IMG/VR virus record: IMGVR_UViG_3300043425_000517
Span: 1-26,605 of that record
Origin: a virus
Length of the DNA stretch: 26,605 nt
Strand: one strand, 5' to 3'
Part shown: positions 21,129-26,605 of the stretch, piece by piece
Numbering within the stretch: position 1 is the stretch's first letter
Layout: each line of letters starts with the position of its first letter
Program-made: the position numbers and the translations under genes
The notes under the pieces: model-generated
What the model saw: only the letters and a program-made list of their open reading frames with translations
Database searches by the model: none
Told to the model about the DNA's origin: nothing

Positions 21129-21530
21129 ATGGCAGATCTGTCCGCGATTAGAGATGGGTTAGGCGCTAACTTAGCCACTATTTCAGGATTGCGCGTGGCC
21201 GAAGAAGTCATAGACAATCCTCAACCGCCAATGGCTATGATCGCGCTCAGTAGCATTGACTACCATACAGATATGCGCTTCGGTGCTAAATACAACTTCA
21301 CTGTTCAGGTGATAGTTGGCCGCGCTAGTGAAAGACACGCTCAAAGAACCCTAGATCTGTATGTAAACCCAGTCGGCAGTTCAAGCGTCAAAGTGGGTGT
21401 AGAATCGAACAGAACCCTCAGCGGAGTAGTTAGCGATGTAGTCTGCGAATCTATGCCAAACGTGGGAGCAATAACTATAAATGACCAAACTTACCTGGCG
21501 GCAGATTTTCAAGTCGCTGTTTATGTATAA
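21129..21530 (+). CDS. Probable tail terminator / head-tail joining protein
   Basis: This 133-residue protein shows the small alpha/beta pattern of tail terminator proteins: LSAIRDGLGANLATISGLRV at the start, a Pro-containing VIDNPQPPMAMIAL, then YNFTVQVIVGRASERHAQRT and a final YLAADFQVAVYV strand. It lies between connector and major tail protein, the expected position. It starts immediately at the previous stop. The family match is by layout and context, not by a catalytic motif. Confidence 0.7.
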   Translation: MADLSAIRDGLGANLATISGLRVAEEVIDNPQPPMAMIALSSIDYHTDMRFGAKYNFTVQVIVGRASERHAQRTLDLYVNPVGSSSVKVGVESNRTLSGVVSDVVCESMPNVGAITINDQTYLAADFQVAVYV

Positions 21531-21542
21531 GGAGAAAACCAT

Positions 21543-21956
21543 ATGCCAAAGTTCGTAGCGACAGGAACAACTGTCACTTTCAACGGCACAGACATTAGCG
21601 GATCCGTAGCTAGAGCAGAGCTAGTTATCAACGCCGCTGAAGTTGATGTTACTGACTTCGGAAGCTCAGGCTGGACCGAAGTTATCGGTGGGCTAAAGTC
21701 GGGAACAGTTTCCCTAGACTTCCACCACGATTACGGTGTTGGTGCTGTATCTAGAACTTTCCAGGATCTAGTTGGCACAATCGGAACTGTAACCCTGATC
21801 GCGGCGAACGGTACTGCGGCTAGCTCAGCGACGCCTAAATACACCGCAACTGTTCTAGTAAATAGCTTTACCCCTATTTCTGGTGCCGTTGGCGACCTAG
21901 CCACTTTCTCGGTGACTTTCCCAACAACTGGCCCAGTTACCTACGTCACCGCGTAA
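21543..21956 (+). CDS. Major tail protein (tail tube)
   Basis: This 137-residue, beta-rich protein contains FVATGTTVTFNGTDISGSVA, VDVTDFGSSGWTEVIGGLKS, GTVSLDFHHDYG and a final FSVTFPTTGPV. This fits short tail tube proteins of actinophages with the gpV-like beta sandwich. AAGGAG precedes ATG 21543. It stands directly before the frameshifted tail chaperone genes, the usual order. It is shorter than many tail tube proteins and lacks an added Ig-like domain. Confidence 0.85.
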   Translation: MPKFVATGTTVTFNGTDISGSVARAELVINAAEVDVTDFGSSGWTEVIGGLKSGTVSLDFHHDYGVGAVSRTFQDLVGTIGTVTLIAANGTAASSATPKYTATVLVNSFTPISGAVGDLATFSVTFPTTGPVTYVTA

Positions 21957-21957
21957 A

Positions 21958-21974
21958 TCTGATACGATACTCGT
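21958..21974 (+). promoter_or_regulatory. Leaderless-type promoter for the tail assembly chaperone
   Basis: TCTGATACGAT contains an extended -10 (TG, A, TACGAT at 21963-21968) six bases before ATG 21975, and no Shine-Dalgarno. TCTGATAC is shared with the capsid promoter candidate at 17317. Reinitiation after the tail gene stop at 21956 is an alternative. Confidence 0.5.
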
Positions 21975-22235
21975 ATGAGAATAAACCTACACATTGACTA
22001 TGACGGTGGTGTTGGCAAGGACATTATTGCCAACGCCGCCGACATGGTTGCATTTGAAGAAAAATTTGGTGTTTCTATCGCTTCTTTGGGCAACGATCCC
22101 AAAGTAAGTTACCTGTATTTCCTAGCTTGGCACTCAGAGAAAAGAACTGGTGCTACTACCGATCCTTTTGAGAAGTGGCTAGAAAAGATTGAAACAGTTG
22201 GCGCTGGTGATGCTGACCCAAAATCAAAGGGCTAG
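21975..22235 (+). CDS. Tail assembly chaperone, short form (gpG-like)
   Basis: The 86-residue product begins MRINLHIDYDGGVGKDIIAN and includes DMVAFEEKFGVSIASL and SYLYFLAWHSEKRTG. FEKWLEKIETVG lies near the end. This matches the N-terminal chaperone of the gpG/gpT pair that holds the tape measure in an assembly-ready state. It lies between major tail and tape measure genes. It ends at TAG 22233-22235, after the slippery site at 22217-22223. Confidence 0.85.
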   Translation: MRINLHIDYDGGVGKDIIANAADMVAFEEKFGVSIASLGNDPKVSYLYFLAWHSEKRTGATTDPFEKWLEKIETVGAGDADPKSKG

Positions 22236-22378
22236 GCGATAGTTCAGCGCACTGGTATATCGCCAGTATCGCCGTAGAAACCGGCATCAGCCCACGCGAA
22301 CTACTTGCGCTAGATGATCGTATGCTTTGGACTATTTACCGTTACCTAGTTGCTAGAGCTTTACCGCCAAAAAACTAA
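21975..22378 (+). CDS. Tail assembly chaperone, frameshifted long form (gpGT-like)
   Basis: The ribosome would read 83 codons in the first frame, slip back one base on CCCAAAA, and continue from 22223 for 51 codons to TAA 22376-22378. The result is about 134 residues. The second part begins IKGLGDSSAHWYIAS and continues AVETGISPRELLALDDRMLW and TIYRYLVARA, which is the typical gpT-like sequence. This downstream frame has no start codon of its own nearby, which supports the frameshift. The long form is expected at a lower level and bridges the tape measure and tail tube. Confidence 0.82.
22217..22223 (+). promoter_or_regulatory. -1 programmed ribosomal frameshift site CCCAAAA
   Basis: C CCA AAA fits the X XXY YYZ rule in the frame of the upstream gene (CCA 22218-22220, AAA 22221-22223). 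Slippage by one base leads into the gpT-like frame, and the original frame stops ten bases later at TAG. Confidence 0.88.
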
Positions 22379-22385
22379 TTTTTTG

Positions 22386-22404
22386 CTAGCGCTACAATAG
22401 TTTT
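22386..22404 (+). promoter_or_regulatory. Leaderless-type promoter with AGCGCTACAAT motif
   Basis: CTAGCGCTACAAT (22386-22398) repeats the 13 bases at 20502-20514. The hexamer TACAAT (22393-22398) stands six bases before ATG 22405, and no Shine-Dalgarno is present, so a leaderless message is likely. Confidence 0.6.
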
Positions 22405-23010
22405 ATGGAACAGCAACTAGATACGAAAATTGAGATTATCGGCCTACAAGCGGCCGTTCGCGAACTCAACAAGTTCGATAAGTCGCTAGTTCCCAGGCTC
22501 CGTAATCGTATGCGAGCCGCCACAGAAGAAGATCGCGCCAAGGTTGTTCGGGTTATTCAGGAAACCACGCCGTTACTAAAGCAGGCTAGAAATACCGGTT
22601 TCTTTCACTTTGGCCGTTCTGCTTGGAACGAGGCAACTGTGGACATTGACAAGTTATCCGGCGGCAAGAACCTACTAATCGCTATCAAGGCTACTGGCCG
22701 TAATCAAAAGTTCGGTTTCGATTACGCCGAATTAGCTGGTATCAACGCGCCTAGAGTGGGCGGTGTTTCTAGAACTTTCACACGCGTCAATAGTTCTAAG
22801 AACAACATTGTTACTCCGCAACGCGGTCAAGGCGCGGCTTTCGTGAAAATGCTAAATAATCACCTACCGGCTAATCACACTCCTAAGCCAGGTCGTTACG
22901 CTTTTCAGGCATTGGTTCGCCGTATGCCGTATATTCAAAAGAAAATTATTCGGATCATTGAAGAATTTGGTCAAGAAACTTCCACTTACATAGCGCAGAA
23001 AGATAACTAA
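22405..23010 (+). CDS. Tail-associated protein, possibly gp10-like
   Basis: This 201-residue protein begins TKIEIIGLQAAVRELNKFDK (residues 7-26), and has RAATEEDRAKVVRVIQETTP with a basic, helix-rich N-terminal half. The rest is mixed (GRNQKFGFDYAELAGI, PKPGRYAFQALVRRMPYIQK). The opening resembles HK97 gp10-type head-tail joining proteins, but those usually lie before the tail terminator. Here the gene lies between tail chaperones and tape measure. It could be a displaced gp10 homologue or a minor tail protein. Its stop overlaps the tape measure start (TAATG). Confidence 0.6.
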   Translation: MEQQLDTKIEIIGLQAAVRELNKFDKSLVPRLRNRMRAATEEDRAKVVRVIQETTPLLKQARNTGFFHFGRSAWNEATVDIDKLSGGKNLLIAIKATGRNQKFGFDYAELAGINAPRVGGVSRTFTRVNSSKNNIVTPQRGQGAAFVKMLNNHLPANHTPKPGRYAFQALVRRMPYIQKKIIRIIEEFGQETSTYIAQKDN

Positions 23011-25619
23011 TGGCTATACGCATAAAGATCGCGGCCGAGTATGACCAGAGAGGCCTCAAAAAGGCACAACAAGAACTGGCTAACTTTGGTGACAAAGCTA
23101 AGAAAGCGCTAGCCGCGGTTGGTGTTGCTACTGCCGCAGTCGGTATCGGACTAATCAAGTTCGGCTCTGACTCAATCTCTGCCGCTGAAAATGTCGCACA
23201 AGCTAATAGACGTCTAGAACAAGTCGCTAAGTCTATGAACCTATTTGGTGCCGAAACCGAAAAGGTTAGCCAGCGACTAATCGACTTTGCTGAAAAGAAC
23301 GAAGTTCTAGTTGGTGTTGATGGTGAAGTTATCAAGGCAACTCAGGCGAAACTACTTACTTTCAAAGAGCTAGCTAAGACAGCCGACAATGTTGGTGGTT
23401 CTTTTGACCGCGCAACTATGGCGGCACTAGATCTAGCGGCCGCCGGTTTCGGATCCGCTGAAAGCAACGCCACTCAGCTCGGTAAAGCGCTACAAGACCC
23501 AATCAAGGGAATTACTGCCCTAGCGCGATCCGGCGTAACTTTCACAGCACAAGAAAAAGAAAAGATCAAGGTTCTAGTTGAATCCGGAAAGATCTTAGAG
23601 GCTCAGAATCTAATCCTCGGCGCGATCGAAACACAGGTTGGCGGAACTGCCCAGGCCACGGCTAAGGCTAGTGATCGGATGAAGCTAGCTTTCGAGAACA
23701 TTCTAGAAACTGTTGGCGCACAACTTTTGCCGGTGTTTGAAGATTTTACAGATGAAATCATAAAGATTACCCCTGAGCTAGAACAAGGCTTAGGCGCGGC
23801 CGCTGAACAAGTCGCAATTATTTTGCGTGAGTCAGTATTACCGGCAATCCAAGACTTTACTAATTGGCTAGCTTCGCCACAAGGAACTCAAACCATCAAG
23901 GATCTAGCTCAGGCTCTAGTAGATCTAGTCAAAGGCTTTGTTGATTTTGTCGGCTTTGTGGTTGCTAATCGTGAGGCGATCGCCAACCTTGTTATCGCGA
24001 TTGGTGGTTTCGTTGTCGTTACTAAAGTCGCGACAACTACCACGGCGCTATACAACGCGGCCTTACAGATTATGGCGGCCAAGACTGCCGGTGTTACCGT
24101 AGCCACGACCGGACTAACAACAGCTCTAAGACTTCTGCCCTGGGCGGCGCTCGCTATTGGTGCGGCTTCTTTTGTTCAATCGCTATCCGATTATTCAAAT
24201 GAGGTTTATGGATCTAAGGTCAATACTGAGGGTCTAACCGAAGCCCAGATCAAGCAAGCTCGCCGCGTAGAAGATCTAAAACGACTACTCGGCCAATACC
24301 AATACGCGCTAGAAAATGGCACCGAGGCCAATAAAGAACTAGCTCGTGATGGTATCGCTAGCGTAACCGCTCAGCTAGAGAGTATGGGCATAATGGCCGC
24401 CGGTACTAACGGCGAGATCAACCGGTTCAACAACATCAAGCTAACCGGCCTAAAGAATGAAATTTCTAGCACCGCTGGCGAACTCAACCGCTTTAGAAAT
24501 GCCGCTATGGGCTTTACGGCTCCTAACGCTAAAACAACGACTACCACTACGACCCCCAATCTATTTGGTGGCGGCGGCGAAAGCGCGGCGGCTAAGGCTA
24601 AGCGTGAGCGTGAAGAAGCGTTCAAAAAGGTTCAAGATCTAATCAAGCGTGCCCAAAAAGATCTAACGGCCGCGCAAAAACAATACAACGATACGACTAC
24701 CAAGCTACGCCTAGATAACACCAAAACGGTAGAGAAGATCGAATTAGACTTCGGCAAGCGCCTGGCAGACATAGCTGAGCAGTCACGTAGGCGGCTTACA
24801 GACGCTTTCAGAAGCGCTGGGACTATTTCCCTCACCGACCTATTTCAGGTCGAGGATACGCGTTCTGTGGGCAATCTGGTCAAAGGACTTACAGAAAAGC
24901 TAAAAGGTCAGCGCGAACTACTAACTAACGCTGGCGCTCTAAATGCCGCTGGTTTTACGCAAACATTTATTGAGCAAATTGTTCAAGCCGGCACCACTAC
25001 CGGAAACGAACTTGCGGCGGCGATCCTAAAGAGCACCCCGGAAACCCAAGCCGAGCTAAAGAAACTTTTCTTAGAGGTAGAAACTACCGCCAATACCGGT
25101 ATGGATACCCTTTCAGCAGCAATCTATGGCAAGCAAGGTCTAGCCACACAAGAGCTAAAGGATCTTTACGCCACTACGCAAATTGAGCTTACCGAGGCGC
25201 TAATAGATCAACAAGAAAAGTTCGATCTAGCGCTAACAGAAGCCAATGACGCGTTAGTGGCCTCGCTAGAAAAGATCAAAGAAACCCTGAAAGAAGATCT
25301 AGCAGAATTTGATGGTATTTATGGTGCGATGGGTACTACGGTAGATAAGTTTATGTTGAAGCTAGACGAGCTAATCGCTAAATACAAAGAAGTAGCACTA
25401 GCGGCTCAGTTGCCTACACCGGAAATACCAACACCAGTAGTACCAACTACGCCGGTTGGCCCAATAACACCACAACAGCCAAAGCAAGTTATCATCTACC
25501 AATATGTGAAAACGGATCAAACCCAATCCGACGCACAGGTAGGCCGCAACATTTCTAAGGCTATTAGCCAGTACGTAGGTGCCGGTGGCTCTATCAGGAC
25601 TCAGAGAGCCGCCATCTAA
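23010..25619 (+). CDS. Tail tape measure protein
   Basis: This 869-residue protein is the longest in the window, as expected. It has helical N-terminal repeats (YDQRGLKKAQQELANFGDKA), a phage tail tape measure-type core (KALQDPIKGITALARSGVTF) and hydrophobic segments (about residues 315-390, such as AIANLVIAIGGFVVV and LPWAALAIGAASF). A Thr-rich linker (TTTTTTTP, about residue 509) leads to a long coiled-coil region (AKAKREREEAFKKVQDLIKR) and a Pro-rich stretch (PTPEIPTPVVPTTPVGP) near the end. By the usual rule of about 1.5 angstroms per residue, tail length would be near 130 nm. The start overlaps the preceding stop. Confidence 0.93.
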   Translation: MAIRIKIAAEYDQRGLKKAQQELANFGDKAKKALAAVGVATAAVGIGLIKFGSDSISAAENVAQANRRLEQVAKSMNLFGAETEKVSQRLIDFAEKNEVLVGVDGEVIKATQAKLLTFKELAKTADNVGGSFDRATMAALDLAAAGFGSAESNATQLGKALQDPIKGITALARSGVTFTAQEKEKIKVLVESGKILEAQNLILGAIETQVGGTAQATAKASDRMKLAFENILETVGAQLLPVFEDFTDEIIKITPELEQGLGAAAEQVAIILRESVLPAIQDFTNWLASPQGTQTIKDLAQALVDLVKGFVDFVGFVVANREAIANLVIAIGGFVVVTKVATTTTALYNAALQIMAAKTAGVTVATTGLTTALRLLPWAALAIGAASFVQSLSDYSNEVYGSKVNTEGLTEAQIKQARRVEDLKRLLGQYQYALENGTEANKELARDGIASVTAQLESMGIMAAGTNGEINRFNNIKLTGLKNEISSTAGELNRFRNAAMGFTAPNAKTTTTTTTPNLFGGGGESAAAKAKREREEAFKKVQDLIKRAQKDLTAAQKQYNDTTTKLRLDNTKTVEKIELDFGKRLADIAEQSRRRLTDAFRSAGTISLTDLFQVEDTRSVGNLVKGLTEKLKGQRELLTNAGALNAAGFTQTFIEQIVQAGTTTGNELAAAILKSTPETQAELKKLFLEVETTANTGMDTLSAAIYGKQGLATQELKDLYATTQIELTEALIDQQEKFDLALTEANDALVASLEKIKETLKEDLAEFDGIYGAMGTTVDKFMLKLDELIAKYKEVALAAQLPTPEIPTPVVPTTPVGPITPQQPKQVIIYQYVKTDQTQSDAQVGRNISKAISQYVGAGGSIRTQRAAI

Positions 25620-26605
25620 TGCCAGTACCACAGCCGTTAGTAGAAATTGGTTTCGATCTGACTGATACTGGTCGTGGCCCATTTTTGCGTTTAGACGATC
25701 CAGTATCGGGCAAACTAGACGATCCAAATTGGGTATTGGCCGGAACGCTTTTTTATGACGTCACTAGTAAGGTCAAGTCCATAAGTATTGCGCGAGGCAA
25801 GAACCGCGAATTAGATACTTATGAAACAGGATTGGCAAATGTCGTTTTCAATAATCAAGACCGCACTTTCGATCCCGAATATGAGGCCAGTCCTTATTAC
25901 GGCCAGATTATTCCTCGCCGATCTATACGCATAAGCTCTGCTGGTAATTACATTTTCTGGGGAGTGGTTGATGACTGGAACCTCAACTATGACCCGAACA
26001 ATGACAATACCGCTAGCGCCGCTTGTTCAGATGCTTTTAGCTTCTTTACTACGCAAACTCTAACCGGCGGCACAGCCACACCGCAAAAGACCGGTGAGCG
26101 TATCAACGTCATCCTTTCTAGCGCCGATGTAGCCTGGCCGATCTCAGAAAGATCTATTGAAACTGGTATTCAAGATCTAGGCGCTGATGTTATACCGGAC
26201 GCAACCAATGTTTTAGATTACCTAAAAACTGTTGAGGCTAGCGAACCTGGTTCGTTGTTCGTAGGCGGTAATGGCCATGTGGTGTTCCGCGATCGCCGCA
26301 CCGCACCAACTAGTGGTGGGGTGACCCTAGCTGACGATGGCACCGGTATCCCTTACTACGGTATGAAAGTTGTTTATGGATCTGAGCTTCTATACAACGA
26401 AATAGAAATTGGTTCAGTAGCCGCCGGAACAGCTTTGTCGGTTGATACTGATTCCGCCGGCGAGTATGGTGTTAGAAACCTGACTGTGACCGGCTTGCTA
26501 ATGAGCGATCCAGATGCGGTAACTGAGCTATCTATTTATTACGCTCAGAAATACAGCAAACCTGAATACCGATTTGAAGAAGTCAGTATCCAATTAGACC
26601 AATTA
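25619..26605 (+). CDS. Minor tail protein, 3' end outside the window
   Basis: The gene starts at ATG 25619 in a TAATG overlap with the tape measure gene and runs open to the window end (329 codons seen). It begins MPVPQPLVEIGFDLTDTGRG, and continues with VTSKVKSISIARGKNRELDT, FNNQDRTFDPEYEASPYYG and FWGVVDDWNLNYDPN. That is the pattern of actinophage minor tail proteins just after the tape measure, often distal tail or baseplate hub parts. It is beta-rich with no enzyme motif. A 109-residue antisense frame across its start is a shadow. Confidence 0.85.
   Translation, partial: MPVPQPLVEIGFDLTDTGRGPFLRLDDPVSGKLDDPNWVLAGTLFYDVTSKVKSISIARGKNRELDTYETGLANVVFNNQDRTFDPEYEASPYYGQIIPRRSIRISSAGNYIFWGVVDDWNLNYDPNNDNTASAACSDAFSFFTTQTLTGGTATPQKTGERINVILSSADVAWPISERSIETGIQDLGADVIPDATNVLDYLKTVEASEPGSLFVGGNGHVVFRDRRTAPTSGGVTLADDGTGIPYYGMKVVYGSELLYNEIEIGSVAAGTALSVDTDSAGEYGVRNLTVTGLLMSDPDAVTELSIYYAQKYSKPEYRFEEVSIQLDQL

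Noticed and set aside
22955-23335. 126-codon antisense open frame at the tape measure start
   Set aside because: It is opposite the tape measure and gp10-like genes, with no start signal or family match.
24534-24557. ACN-rich repeat in the tape measure gene as a DNA regulatory repeat
   Set aside because: It encodes a Thr-rich linker in frame and is better explained as a flexible protein segment.
25398-25727. 109-codon antisense open frame spanning tape measure end and minor tail start
   Set aside because: Both + strand genes are well supported and overlap as TAATG there; the antisense product is a compositional shadow.
1-26605. tRNA genes, CRISPR arrays, insertion sequences, integrase or attachment site
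   Set aside because: I saw no cloverleaf, no spaced repeats of array type, no transposase or recombinase motifs. The excisionase-like gene at 3619 alone is not evidence of a temperate phage.

Overview
This window is a contiguous stretch of a tailed double-stranded DNA phage (or prophage) with siphovirus architecture. All genes lie on the + strand and are packed tightly, with many ATGA and TAATG overlaps. The host is most likely an actinobacterium, for four reasons: the small early proteins look like those of actinophages; the ribosome binding sites follow AAAGGA(CAA); several genes sit exactly six bases downstream of a -10-like hexamer with no Shine-Dalgarno sequence, as in actinobacterial leaderless transcripts; and P27 small terminase, HK97-type capsid genes and an FmdB-like zinc ribbon occur together. 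The GC content is moderate and Leu codon CTA is strongly favoured, so a freshwater-type, moderate-GC actinobacterium is plausible. I cannot name the host. No integrase, lysis gene, tRNA or CRISPR array is visible.

Layout. Bases 1-6940 hold the replication and early region: a C5-cytosine DNA methyltransferase, a winged-helix replication initiator with repeats in its linker that could be an origin, SSB, a RusA-type resolvase, an excisionase-like HTH protein, many tiny proteins (four with membrane segments), a metallophosphoesterase, an FmdB-like zinc ribbon and an HNH endonuclease. Bases 6941-7097 are non-coding and contain three inverted repeats. Bases 7098-10478 form an accessory cassette inserted between the HNH endonuclease and the terminase: a ParB-like protein, a TET/JBP-like 2-oxoglutarate/Fe(II) dioxygenase, a GT-A glycosyltransferase and an NAD-dependent sugar-nucleotide epimerase/dehydratase. 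Bases 10487-16431 carry small and large terminase, a small membrane protein, portal, an unknown probable virion protein, a long fusion ending in the HK97-type prohead protease, and a small protein. A terminator and promoter then frame a two-gene cargo island (16605-17214). After it come the major capsid protein, a strong terminator, two more glycosyltransferases (GT4-like and GT2-like), head-tail connector, tail terminator candidate, major tail protein, the frameshifted tail assembly chaperone pair, a gp10-like protein, the tape measure, and a minor tail protein cut by the window end.

How the genes fit together. The most interesting system is a predicted DNA hypermodification pathway. The methyltransferase at 380-1069 would make 5-methylcytosine, the TET/JBP-like enzyme at 7771-8658 would oxidise it to 5-hydroxymethylcytosine, and the glycosyltransferase at 8679-9470 would attach a sugar whose nucleotide donor is shaped by the epimerase at 9471-10478. 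The two glycosyltransferases beside the capsid gene could extend that sugar or decorate virion proteins. Other notable features are a canonical -1 slippery heptamer (CCCAAAA), an in-frame internal start that would release a separate protease, and a recurring AGCGCTAYAAT promoter-like motif that divides the late region into separate transcription units.
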